This document shows positions 1 to 8,730 of a stretch of 64,000 bases of DNA, one piece after another. Location: NCBI GenBank assembly GCA_003213515.1, contig QCMV01000001.1:62001-126000 (forward strand), in the 5' to 3' direction. Numbering within the stretch: position 1 is the stretch's first letter; every line of letters starts with the position of its first letter. The DNA comes from Pelagibacteraceae bacterium AG-422-N09. Its GTDB lineage: Bacteria > Pseudomonadota > Alphaproteobacteria > Pelagibacterales > AG-422-B15. A model generated the notes under the pieces. That model searched no databases. It saw only the letters and a program-made list of their open reading frames with translations, and was not told the DNA's origin. Position numbers and translations under genes: made by a program.

Positions 1-43
1 AAAAATAAAGAGAGGATGAAAAAAATTAATTTATTTTTCATTA

Positions 44-3000
44 TTACCTTCTTTTACTTGTAACATTTACTTCTTTGTTAACTATTCTCTCTAATAAGTC
101 TCTTAAGGCTACAATGAAAGGAGGTTCAACATAGGTTGACTCACCTCTATATTCTTCCGAAAATGGATCAAATCCATCTTTTTTACTTTGCAAGAGCCTT
201 TCTTGAGTATCTACAAGTTCGCCATTAATATTTCCAACAATTTTATTTTCAAGCTGACGTGTTATATCCATTACGTATCCAGCATTATTTTTTAGTTTGT
301 CAGCAAAAACTCTGACATTGTTCAAATTTAAGATACGCCATTCCTCATCGATGTTAAGTTCTTCAATTGAACTTGTGGCTTTGACTGTGTTTCCACCACA
401 ATCAATTTCTTCTCCCAGTATAAGTGTGTGGCTTTGTTTGGAGAGATCTAAATTTGTAGTGCCGATTTCTTCAACTAATAATCCATGAGACACTTCATGT
501 TTTGGATTTTCTGTGAATGAAAACTTTATTTGATCAGATTTTAACGAACCACCAGATGCATCGGCTAAAAAATCCTTTAACGCTCGTTGATCTTCTTCAT
601 CGTTAAAAATGACTTTATATAAGAGACTGGCTCTTCCTCCTAAACACACAGTCGTTGTACCAGTTCTATTTTTGTCAAAAATTTTCTTACTGTTAAGATC
701 TGAAATGATTTGTCCTGTATAAAATAATATACCAGCTAGGGCAATTTCAGCTGTTGTGCGAAGATTCATACCCTCATTTTGTCCATCTACAATATGGAAT
801 CTATTTGCATAAGCATCTGCAAATTCTTTTGAATTAACAATGATCTCTACAGCATTTCTGACTTCAATCTTATCACCTTTGTTTTTAATTGATTCCAATT
901 GAGCATAAGCATCTTGTAATACCGGATCACTGATTGATAAATGCTTTATCAGTTCAATATTTTCACATAAAAAATTAATTAATATATGTCTTCCCGCTAT
1001 TTGAGTTGAATTTCTCCATTTTAACTCTCGCGACTGCCAGATTGAAATGTCAGAGGTATGGCCTCCAATATCAATTGTAATAGCAGTATCTGTAAATGCA
1101 GCATCTTTATTTGATGCAAAGTAAAGTGCGCTAGATAAACTTTCGCTCTTAAATCCGATTTGGTTAGGACTCTCTTGAACATTAAAAGGATCAACTCCTT
1201 TTTCCACACTGCTTTTAAATAAAAGCTTGAACGATCTCAATTGATCTGGCGTAAATGCTTCAGGATAAGAAAAAAACCATTCTATCTGTTCAATATTAGC
1301 CCCTTGAGCCAAAGCTTCGGCATATGCTTGTTGAACTACCTGGCCAAGATAAATCTCAATACGTTGTCTATCCTCAGGACTCTTAGACCATTTGAGGTTA
1401 AAGTGAAGTTCACGGTCGTTTGGATCTTCTATATCCTCAAGACCGTCTCTCATGTCATTTACAAAATATATAAATGCGGTCCAAATCGGGATGGGATAAG
1501 AAACATCTCCTTGGTTGAGACCAATCCTCCTGTCTCTAGAGATTGTCATAAATGGAACATCAACAGATCGTTGAGGTATAAATTCTCTTAGTGTTCTTAT
1601 ATAAAATTCATCTAAACTGGATTTTTCAAAAGGTGAGAAAATTCTGTCAGATAAAGTAATGTCTTTTGCCTCTTCGTCATTTTTTCTGATGTATGCACAA
1701 GTATTAGTAGTGCCAAAATCAATACCTATTTTATATCTGTCATTAGTAACTACAGCTTTTTTAATCTTAGGCAACATGATTAGTCCAACAATTGATCTTT
1801 GATCAGCTGGAACATAATATCTTACATCTTTCTCTAAAACTGCATCACAAACTATTGCCTCTGGTGGATCTTGCATAATATGCAATTCATTTATAACTGT
1901 AGATTCTCCTCCTAATTCTAATTTCTTTGAAAATTTTAAATTCTTACCACTGAGACGAGAAAAGGTATCTAATTTCTTTTTATCGGTTTCTTGCTGATCA
2001 ATTAAGTTATTTAAACTTTGAAGGCTAAATGTATGATTTACAGAAATACTGCTTTGAAGGTTAGATGCTAAATACAAATAATATCTATCCCAACTAGGGT
2101 GAGAAAAATTAGGCCACACTGAACAAGCTGTCGGCTGATTAAATTTATTTATTACTTCTTCTTCTAAATATTCCTTTCTTAGCACATACTCTTTTTTTTC
2201 ACCCAAATGATCTTGAATATCAATTCTTAGAGAGACTTGATAGGTATTTTGGGCTTGCTTTATTTCAAATCGCGATCTCAAATTTTCAGGAGTCACAAAA
2301 CATAAAATTATGGGGTTTAATGGATATAAATATTCATTTTCAAGATAGCTCTCATGCTCGATTATTTTATCGTCGCCCTGTGGCAATAAACATAAGCTTT
2401 TTGTAAATATATCCTCAGGAGTGATGTAGAGCATTTTTTCTTTATTAATTTCCTTTTCAACATCTTTTCTCAGAGTTTTATTTTTTGATAGCTTATCAAG
2501 CGAATATGTATCCCAAACCCTTATGTCAGAGGCCTGTTTAGCAATAACATTTGGCATTTCTTCATCTACGAGTATTGCTCCTTTATAATCACTTATACCA
2601 TCTCTCATTTTCATAAATGTATCAAAAGCATGTGTACCCCCAGCATCAAATTCACTGATATTTGATAACATCGAGTAGCCTGGTTGATTTGGTAATTTGA
2701 AAGATGTATTTACTCTTTTAAATCCATGTAAATTTATTTTAGCCTGCCCTGACTCACGAATTCTTTTTTCTGCATCATTTTTGAATGATGTTAAAGCCCC
2801 TAAGATGCCATCGAAGTATTCTTGGTTCGACATGCTTTCTTTTGCTAGTCCTTGCTCAAACTGTTCAATAAAATTAATCAGAACAGAAAATTCTTCACTT
2901 CTAATATCTGCTGCAAGACAAGGGTCTATTAACTTACCAACTTGGAACCATGGAATGCTGTTGTCAATGCTCTTTCCATAATATCGGGCAGGACAAATAA

Positions 3001-3499
3001 TTGTTGATGGAACTAATAATCCAATCACTTTCTTATTGATTTTTATTAATCCATATTCATTCCAATTTTGACTGTTAATTAATTTTTTACTTGGCGTAAT
3101 CGCTGACAATACTTCTGCAAAATTTCCAGATTGCAGCGTCTCTCCCTTTGTCTTGTATGGATCAGAACTTAAGTTGTTTAAGTTTATGACTTCTGTTTCA
3201 ATAGTTTGTTTATGATACGGCATTAATGCAAACAAGGCCAACAAACCTCTCCACTCACTTTTGATTTGGTTATGTAGTGGATGGCGCTCATCATACAAGG
3301 CATTCGCGACCACTGCTGTTCTTGCCCATACATCAGGTACTGAGACTAATTCTTCTGAGTCTTGCTCAAGTTTAGCTGATTTAAGACCATTTGATATTCT
3401 GGCTAATATGGAATTAGTTTCCTCAGTCCACTCACCTTCAATTGATATTTCTGGGACTTGATGGTCATCATTTAAAGGTGGTAACAAATTTTTAGTCAT
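44..3499 (-). CDS. Large Hsp70/actin-fold ATPase with long N-terminal extension
   Basis: The 1151-residue protein carries the three nucleotide-binding signatures of the actin/Hsp70 ATPase fold in its second half. Phosphate 1 is near residue 590 (GIDFGTTNT), phosphate 2 near 810 (IDIGGHTSD), and the adenosine motif near 953 (CLGGRAS). It is far longer than DnaK (about 640 residues). About 580 residues precede the ATPase and resemble no domain I know, and I see no DnaK-type substrate-binding domain after it. There is no signal peptide or membrane segment, so it should be cytoplasmic. It is the last gene of a four-gene minus-strand operon. Its ATG overlaps the end of the tubulin-like gene by 8 bases, which implies translational coupling and probably a shared complex. 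ATPase activity is a family inference; its role and partners are unknown. Confidence 0.75.
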   Translation of the reverse strand: MTKNLLPPLNDDHQVPEISIEGEWTEETNSILARISNGLKSAKLEQDSEELVSVPDVWARTAVVANALYDERHPLHNQIKSEWRGLLALFALMPYHKQTIETEVINLNNLSSDPYKTKGETLQSGNFAEVLSAITPSKKLINSQNWNEYGLIKINKKVIGLLVPSTIICPARYYGKSIDNSIPWFQVGKLIDPCLAADIRSEEFSVLINFIEQFEQGLAKESMSNQEYFDGILGALTSFKNDAEKRIRESGQAKINLHGFKRVNTSFKLPNQPGYSMLSNISEFDAGGTHAFDTFMKMRDGISDYKGAILVDEEMPNVIAKQASDIRVWDTYSLDKLSKNKTLRKDVEKEINKEKMLYITPEDIFTKSLCLLPQGDDKIIEHESYLENEYLYPLNPIILCFVTPENLRSRFEIKQAQNTYQVSLRIDIQDHLGEKKEYVLRKEYLEEEVINKFNQPTACSVWPNFSHPSWDRYYLYLASNLQSSISVNHTFSLQSLNNLIDQQETDKKKLDTFSRLSGKNLKFSKKLELGGESTVINELHIMQDPPEAIVCDAVLEKDVRYYVPADQRSIVGLIMLPKIKKAVVTNDRYKIGIDFGTTNTCAYIRKNDEEAKDITLSDRIFSPFEKSSLDEFYIRTLREFIPQRSVDVPFMTISRDRRIGLNQGDVSYPIPIWTAFIYFVNDMRDGLEDIEDPNDRELHFNLKWSKSPEDRQRIEIYLGQVVQQAYAEALAQGANIEQIEWFFSYPEAFTPDQLRSFKLLFKSSVEKGVDPFNVQESPNQIGFKSESLSSALYFASNKDAAFTDTAITIDIGGHTSDISIWQSRELKWRNSTQIAGRHILINFLCENIELIKHLSISDPVLQDAYAQLESIKNKGDKIEVRNAVEIIVNSKEFADAYANRFHIVDGQNEGMNLRTTAEIALAGILFYTGQIISDLNSKKIFDKNRTGTTTVCLGGRASLLYKVIFNDEEDQRALKDFLADASGGSLKSDQIKFSFTENPKHEVSHGLLVEEIGTTNLDLSKQSHTLILGEEIDCGGNTVKATSSIEELNIDEEWRILNLNNVRVFADKLKNNAGYVMDITRQLENKIVGNINGELVDTQERLLQSKKDGFDPFSEEYRGESTYVEPPFIVALRDLLERIVNKEVNVTSKRR

Positions 3500-5033
3500 T
3501 TACACTCTTTCTATCAACAGCGCTACAACTGTCATACAGTTCACCAAAAAATACTCCAAGACCAGATCTATTTTTTACTTTGGTCGGATAATTTAATTTT
3601 GTAAATATTTTTGAAAGCGCTGGAAAATTTCCACTTTGAATTAAGTCGCTAAAGTTTGCTATTTGTTGCTTAGATAATTCATCATGCAGAATAACGTCGC
3701 CAAACTTATTGGTAACATCGAGTGAAGAAAATTGCTCACAATTGATAAGAGATATTTTTTCATTTTCAGAACCTTTACTGTTGAAAATAAGAGAAGAAAC
3801 CCATTCTAAAAAATCATCAAAAAAAAGTTTAATTTTTTCAATTTCATACTGAATTTCATCATCTGCCAAGTTAACATCTTCTTTATTAATTAATAAGTCA
3901 AACCAACTCTCATTTTGTATCGTCTCCCATTTAGTAGTTAAAAAAGGATAATAGACATCACGAAAAGCTAGTGACATAGTTGTAAATTGACCTATTAAAT
4001 TTCTGACATCAGCCTTACTTTCTGTAACCGCAGGCAAATCCTGCCATGTAAAATTTAATTTATTATTTCTTGAAATATGAAATACTTTTTGACCAGAAAT
4101 ATCTTTTTCAAAAAATCTTGAAGCAGCAAGACAAGCATAGATCTCTGGTATAAGGGGAGGATTTTTTTGATTGTTTCCTCCTTTTTCGAAGTACTTTAAA
4201 GGAATAAGTGGATCAGCTCCAGCAAGATACAGTTCGTCAAAAATTTTCTCCCCACTTCCCTCAAACATTCTTGAATAATAATCTAGCGCTCCTCTTGATT
4301 GCTCCAGAAAAGTATCCGCGTGTGCGACTTGTTTTTCTTCGTCTAAATCAGGTTTAGGAAAACTGAAATAGGGTAACATTAACGCTCCACCAATTTTTAC
4401 ACCATCCGTTATATTTTTTTTCTTAATTATCTCCCTTAATAACCTAGCGATAGATGGAAAGCCAGATGCTCCAGTGCCTCCAAATATTGAACTTACTAAA
4501 AATATTTTAATTTCTTTTCCTGAATTTGCCTCATCCAGGGCATCAAATAATTTTTGCCAAAAAGGAGTATTTTCGTTCATTTGAGAAATGATTGCGGCTG
4601 CTCCGATGCTTGGTCGAGCCCTGAATCCTTCATCAAGTGGTAGATTTAATTCATCTTCAGTGTGATACAGACAGTCCATTGTATCTTTCAAAGCAGGATT
4701 TAGAAGATCGTATGAAAATACATCTTTTAAAGTTGGTGTCACACCGGGTAGTGGGCACCATGAAGCGTCCTCAGGATGAGTTCTTATATCTGTTTTTAAA
4801 AAATTAGTATTAAAGCCGATATTATCTTTACCCTCCCTTTTAATAAAATTTCTTAATCTTTGATAGTTTTCAATAGCAGTTTTTGATCTTGCAACGTTTC
4901 CATTTGCTTCATCTTGATCTACCATTCCTAGCCATAAATTTGATGGACCGAGACCAGTTGCACAAAGCTTTATATAACTTTCAATTACCTTACTTCCCGT
5001 CCCACCTACACCAATTAAATAGCATTCACTCAT
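3492..5033 (-). CDS. Tubulin/FtsZ-like GTPase (Tubulin_2-like)
   Basis: A 513-residue protein with two glycine-rich loops typical of the tubulin/FtsZ superfamily. An N-terminal GVGGTGSK loop lies at residues 8-15 after a short beta strand, and the tubulin signature-like FGGTGASG lies at about 184-191, preceded by a hydrophobic strand. A VDQDEANGN stretch near residue 38 could contact the nucleotide ribose. There is no signal peptide. I chose the ATG at 5033 because it forms an ATGA overlap with the stop of the upstream membrane-protein gene and puts the first strand at the N-terminus; an in-frame ATG at 5048 would add five residues. Tubulin-like GTPases usually polymerise, but filament formation here is inference. 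FtsZ itself is much better conserved, so this is not the cell-division FtsZ. Confidence 0.75.
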   Translation of the reverse strand: MSECYLIGVGGTGSKVIESYIKLCATGLGPSNLWLGMVDQDEANGNVARSKTAIENYQRLRNFIKREGKDNIGFNTNFLKTDIRTHPEDASWCPLPGVTPTLKDVFSYDLLNPALKDTMDCLYHTEDELNLPLDEGFRARPSIGAAAIISQMNENTPFWQKLFDALDEANSGKEIKIFLVSSIFGGTGASGFPSIARLLREIIKKKNITDGVKIGGALMLPYFSFPKPDLDEEKQVAHADTFLEQSRGALDYYSRMFEGSGEKIFDELYLAGADPLIPLKYFEKGGNNQKNPPLIPEIYACLAASRFFEKDISGQKVFHISRNNKLNFTWQDLPAVTESKADVRNLIGQFTTMSLAFRDVYYPFLTTKWETIQNESWFDLLINKEDVNLADDEIQYEIEKIKLFFDDFLEWVSSLIFNSKGSENEKISLINCEQFSSLDVTNKFGDVILHDELSKQQIANFSDLIQSGNFPALSKIFTKLNYPTKVKNRSGLGVFFGELYDSCSAVDRKSVND

Positions 5034-5590
5034 CTTGATTTTTTCCATAATCTATAAAATAAATTAATTAATATTGACATTGGTAAGGCTGTCTTAATAA
5101 TTCTTGAGGACAAGAAGATTGATAAGATAAAAAATATTAAAAAATTTATTATTAAAAGGCTCAGTAGCATTAAAGCTGAAGCGCTTTGCATTAGATAGTC
5201 ATCTGCTTCTGGTATAAGATGCAGAAAGTAATAGTAGAGAATAAAAAAAATCAATAGTTGTGTTAAATAAATACCTAACCACACAAATATAAACTTCTTA
5301 GCTTCTCCAGGTCTGTTAATACCGATAAATTCACCAAACACAAACCACGCTATAAGTGAAATTGCTGTAATTATATTAATAAAGATAATTGCGGGAGTTA
5401 ATCCATGATTAATAAAATCTATAGTTACATCAAACGCAAGATCCTGGTCAAATAGCATTTCCATATTAAGCAATTGCAGCTGAGCGAAAGTATTAAAGGT
5501 ATCTAACTGAAAATAGAAAATTCCAGCAGCAATAAATAAGCCATATATAATACTAACTATGATTGAAGGAAAGATTGTTCTTTGAAACAT
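5030..5590 (-). CDS. Four-helix integral membrane protein
   Basis: An unrecognised 186-residue hydrophobic protein. Transmembrane segments are likely near residues 8-27, 66-88, 100-122 and 136-160, with a basic C-terminus ending in WKKSR. A loop of about 35 residues between segments 1 and 2 contains several acidic residues. The gene starts one base after the stop of the secreted VWA-like gene and its stop overlaps the next ATG as ATGA. It lies between an exported protein and two cytoplasmic nucleotidases, so it is the obvious candidate to link them across the inner membrane. I see no enzymatic motif. Confidence is high for a real membrane protein and low for any function. Confidence 0.7.
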   Translation of the reverse strand: MFQRTIFPSIIVSIIYGLFIAAGIFYFQLDTFNTFAQLQLLNMEMLFDQDLAFDVTIDFINHGLTPAIIFINIITAISLIAWFVFGEFIGINRPGEAKKFIFVWLGIYLTQLLIFFILYYYFLHLIPEADDYLMQSASALMLLSLLIINFLIFFILSIFLSSRIIKTALPMSILINLFYRLWKKSR

Positions 5591-5591
5591 A

Positions 5592-6974
5592 TTATTCCAG
5601 CCTCAAAGCAATATTAAATTCAATTAACTCTATTTTTTCGAATTCGGATCTTTGTATATTTTCTAGCATCGTAGCAAATCTTGATAGGTTTAAAGTAGGA
5701 AAAAATATAGGACTGGACTGAATGATCTGCGCTTCATCAACACTTGTAAAGCTCCAATCTTTGAGCCAAAAATTGTCATTATTTAATCCTATGTTATTGG
5801 CAACAACATTAAAATTTGCAATGTAGTTTATTTTACGTTTAAACTTTTTCGAAGCGAGGTTATTTGGGCCAAAAACTTCTAGATCAATCATATTTTCATC
5901 TTGAGATATTGTCACCAACCCTTCTATATTATCAAGTTTTTTCCAGCTATCACACTTTCTAATATCCTTCGTCTGATAGAGTGTCACATTCGTAGTGAAG
6001 TCTGTTAATAAAATTGTATCTGGAAGCTGAATTCCATAAAGGTCAAATACTCCTTTAAAAGGATCGTGAGAATGTCTCAATTCATACTGATGAAAAAAAT
6101 TATATTTTTCTGGATAAAAAGCTTTTAATGTAGCCCCAGAACCCGGAAAGAGATCCTCTTTTTTTATTTCACCAGGACCAATCTTATTTAAAACAAAATC
6201 ATTGGTATAAATTGTAAAACTTTTACTATCCTCACTAACATTATAAAAAACATCTTTCTCTAAATTATCTCTGAATTTTAAAACATCATTTTTTTCACCA
6301 ATCATTAAAATAAAAAAAGCGCGCTCATTTGCATTTTCATATATTGACCCACTTGGTAAACCTGAGACTCTGCCGTTAAATTTACTCTTCACTCCATATA
6401 TGCCAATTGACTGACCCTGATTAAATACTTTTGATAAAGATTTTTTTATATTTGATTTAGGATCAAAAAATTGTGTATTTTTTAGAAATAGATCAGTCAC
6501 TACAACATAGAAATTTTCTGGCTTCATTGCAGCAATAGTTAAAACAGACTCTAAGTCGGATTGAATATTTCTACATTCACTAGAAGGTATGCTTGCAGGA
6601 CATTGATAGAAATCTGTTAATGTAGATTTATTGAGTTGCTCAGAAGTAATAGCCTCAATATCTAAACCGTATCTGTGAAATGTTTGGCTTTCAGTTATTA
6701 ATGATAATTGAAATGCCAGCTCATCCATTGCTCTTAAATAATTATAATCCGTTGCGGATACGTTTTCGTTATCTCTAACTACAAATCCCTCCATTGATAA
6801 TGTATGGTCTACAAATACAGAACCATTAGGTAAAATATCTTCGGAATTTGAAATACCATCTGTAGATTGTTTTTCTTCAGTAAAAGTAATATCTTTGGGC
6901 AAACATCCATCATTTGCGAATACAGCAGAATGAAATAGAGTTATAACAATAGACGCTAATATAATATTCTTCAT
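5592..6974 (-). CDS. Secreted VWA-like (MIDAS-like) protein
   Basis: A 460-residue protein when read from the ATG at 6974, which gives a clean signal peptide (MKNI start, hydrophobic core, cleavage after AVFA). An in-frame ATG at 6989 would add five residues. After the signal comes VFVDHTLSMEGF, which resembles the first beta strand and DxSxS metal site of von Willebrand A domains, with Thr and Ser in the second and third positions. About 100 residues later VVVTDLF could be the strand carrying the third-loop Asp. The C-terminal half is not recognised. It has five cysteines; the first (CLPKD) is not in a convincing lipobox. It is the first gene of the operon with the membrane, tubulin-like and Hsp70-like genes. 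VWA membership is my reading of short motifs and needs a profile search. Confidence 0.6.
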   Translation of the reverse strand: MKNIILASIVITLFHSAVFANDGCLPKDITFTEEKQSTDGISNSEDILPNGSVFVDHTLSMEGFVVRDNENVSATDYNYLRAMDELAFQLSLITESQTFHRYGLDIEAITSEQLNKSTLTDFYQCPASIPSSECRNIQSDLESVLTIAAMKPENFYVVVTDLFLKNTQFFDPKSNIKKSLSKVFNQGQSIGIYGVKSKFNGRVSGLPSGSIYENANERAFFILMIGEKNDVLKFRDNLEKDVFYNVSEDSKSFTIYTNDFVLNKIGPGEIKKEDLFPGSGATLKAFYPEKYNFFHQYELRHSHDPFKGVFDLYGIQLPDTILLTDFTTNVTLYQTKDIRKCDSWKKLDNIEGLVTISQDENMIDLEVFGPNNLASKKFKRKINYIANFNVVANNIGLNNDNFWLKDWSFTSVDEAQIIQSSPIFFPTLNLSRFATMLENIQRSEFEKIELIEFNIALRLE

Positions 6975-7112
6975 ACTCTCTTTAATCATTCTTTTTTGTA
7001 CCGCGCTAAAATTCCAACTAAGATTTAGTACTATTTTTTTATTAATTTGATGAGTTTATTATCATATGTTATTGCCACTACATCAACGTTTAATTAGAAT
7101 AAATGGCAGATT
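6975..7112. promoter_or_regulatory. Divergent intergenic region between the VWA/tubulin/Hsp70 operon and the protease gene
   Basis: About 140 AT-rich bases separate the starts of the two oppositely read units, so promoters for both must lie here. I could not pick convincing -35/-10 pairs by eye in this composition. There is no strong Shine-Dalgarno before the protease ATG (the leader ends ATGGCAGATT). No inverted repeat stood out. Confidence 0.4.
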
Positions 7113-8273
7113 ATGACAGAAAAGATATTCAATTTTACTAAAAATGTTTGCTATGTCCTTATTGTTTCGCTGAGTGTTTTGTCGATGATTAATCATTCTG
7201 CTTATGCATCAAATTGGTCAAACAACCACAAAAAAGCAGTTAAAAATGAATGTAAAATTGCTGTTAAAAGTGGTGAGTATTTAACTCAAAAAGAATGCAA
7301 ATTTCATAAATATTCAATTATCAATTCATATGGTTATGCAGACCCCGCAAGATTACAAGACCCTGAACTTGAGAGAATGGTAAAATTAAAATGCACTATT
7401 TATATGAAAAAAAGTGCCTTTGAATACAATCAGTGTGTTGAAACTTACGTAAATAAACAACTTGGTATTGAAAGGCCTCCTGATCCTGAAAAACCCAAAG
7501 AAATAATTAACGACCCTGAAGAACCAACACAGATTGTTGAAATTCCAACATCAAAGAAAGCAGATGAGATCTATGATGAATTAAAGAAAGTTGTTGTGTA
7601 TGTGGAGTCTTGGTCCTACGAGGATGACTATGATGACTATGATAAGTTTTATTCTGCCTATAAGAAAGCACTAGATGAGAATAAAGTAAGCAGTGGTTCA
7701 GCGGTATTAGTTAAGGAGAATATTTTTGCGACTAATTGTCATGTTATATCGACTCAAGAGTATGATGGGCAGCCTATGAGTGAATGGACTATGAATGATA
7801 TAATTGATCTTATTGATGTAAGTAAAAAATCTACAGATAAAGAAAGGCTTTATTTTGCTTCATATTTAAATGGAAATTTAAAGAAAGACGTCTGTTTAGT
7901 AAAAATTTATAGTGAAAATGATTATGATGCAGAACCTGTTAAAATAAAAAAATCTAATGATGTAAGTATATTCGATAAAGTATTTGCTCTAGGAAATCCT
8001 GGCGGTAATGTTGCAACTTTCTCAAGAGGTCAAATTACTGGAGAAACTAATAACTTCCTATATTTTGGCCAACCTCTGTATGAAGAAGATGCAACAATTT
8101 TTCAACACAATGCTCCCATTGAGAAAGGAAATTCAGGAGGAGGTCTATTTGATAAAAACGGATATTTAATTGCAATCAATTCTGCTGGTGACCCAGATAC
8201 TTTTGATAATAAAGATTTAATTCCTCATAACTACGCAATAGCTATTGATGAATTCTTAAAATTTTTACCATAA
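7113..8273 (+). CDS. Secreted trypsin-like serine protease with N-terminal Cys-hairpin domain
   Basis: A 386-residue exported protein. The signal peptide is cleaved near residue 32 (SAYA|SN). The next domain (about 35-115) has two evenly spaced cysteine pairs, C47/C62 and C94/C108, followed by a Pro/Glu-rich linker (about 118-145). The C-terminal domain is a trypsin/DegP-type peptidase with its triad visible: His210 in TNCHV, Asp259 in KKDVCLV and Ser341 in GNSGGG. There is no PDZ domain after it, unlike DegP. It is divergent from the tubulin-like operon and followed after 3 bases by a DUF2569 gene. It should act in the periplasm or outside the cell; its substrate is unknown, and membership of the neighbouring system is inference from position only. 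Confidence 0.8.
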   Translation: MTEKIFNFTKNVCYVLIVSLSVLSMINHSAYASNWSNNHKKAVKNECKIAVKSGEYLTQKECKFHKYSIINSYGYADPARLQDPELERMVKLKCTIYMKKSAFEYNQCVETYVNKQLGIERPPDPEKPKEIINDPEEPTQIVEIPTSKKADEIYDELKKVVVYVESWSYEDDYDDYDKFYSAYKKALDENKVSSGSAVLVKENIFATNCHVISTQEYDGQPMSEWTMNDIIDLIDVSKKSTDKERLYFASYLNGNLKKDVCLVKIYSENDYDAEPVKIKKSNDVSIFDKVFALGNPGGNVATFSRGQITGETNNFLYFGQPLYEEDATIFQHNAPIEKGNSGGGLFDKNGYLIAINSAGDPDTFDNKDLIPHNYAIAIDEFLKFLP

Positions 8274-8276
8274 GTT

Positions 8277-8717
8277 ATGAGTGAAAATTTGCACGGATTA
8301 AAAGGGTGGCTTATCTTAGTAGCAATATTAGTTTGCTTAGGTCCGCCTGGTATAATTTATTCAACAGTCACATTCATTATGGAAGTGAGCGTCGAATGGC
8401 AAATATTTGATGGATCATTAAAATATTTCATCGTTGTAACATGCATTATGAACTTCATTTTATTAATTGTTTCAATGTATTTGATTTACTTATTTTTTAA
8501 AAAGATGAGAAGCTTCAAAATATGCTTTATTATTTATTTAGGACTAACAGCAATACTTACTAGTTTGCTAACTATTTGGTTTATTTTTTTAGTGCCAACT
8601 ATATTTTCCCTAGAAATTTTAGATTTAACTGAAATTTTTGGAGCAATAATACCAGCGTTCGTATGGATACCATACATAATATACTCAAAACGCGTAAAAA
8701 ATACGTTTATAAATTAA
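8277..8717 (+). CDS. DUF2569-family membrane protein
   Basis: A 146-residue protein with four predicted membrane helices, near residues 9-32, 51-73, 80-105 and 115-133. Two family landmarks of DUF2569 (YdgK-like) are visible: LKGWLILVAI at the N-terminus and a C-terminal IPYIIYSKRVKNTF. The function of DUF2569 proteins is unknown. It starts 3 bases after the protease stop, so the two are almost certainly cotranscribed. It faces the cca gene with 13 bases between stops. Confidence 0.75.
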   Translation: MSENLHGLKGWLILVAILVCLGPPGIIYSTVTFIMEVSVEWQIFDGSLKYFIVVTCIMNFILLIVSMYLIYLFFKKMRSFKICFIIYLGLTAILTSLLTIWFIFLVPTIFSLEILDLTEIFGAIIPAFVWIPYIIYSKRVKNTFIN

Positions 8718-8730
8718 ATATCAGAAAAAA

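Noticed and set aside
16..63. Fifteen-codon open frame on the plus strand starting ATGAAAAAAATT after AGAGG.
   Set aside because: It is only 15 codons, the purine-rich stretch abuts the ATG, and it overlaps the 3' end of the Hsp70-like gene. There is no supporting signal.
1..8717. Mobile-element origin for the tubulin/Hsp70 region.
   Set aside because: I found no integrase, transposase, direct repeat or tRNA at the visible right edge, and the base composition looks like the rest of the window. The left edge is outside the window, so transfer cannot be excluded.
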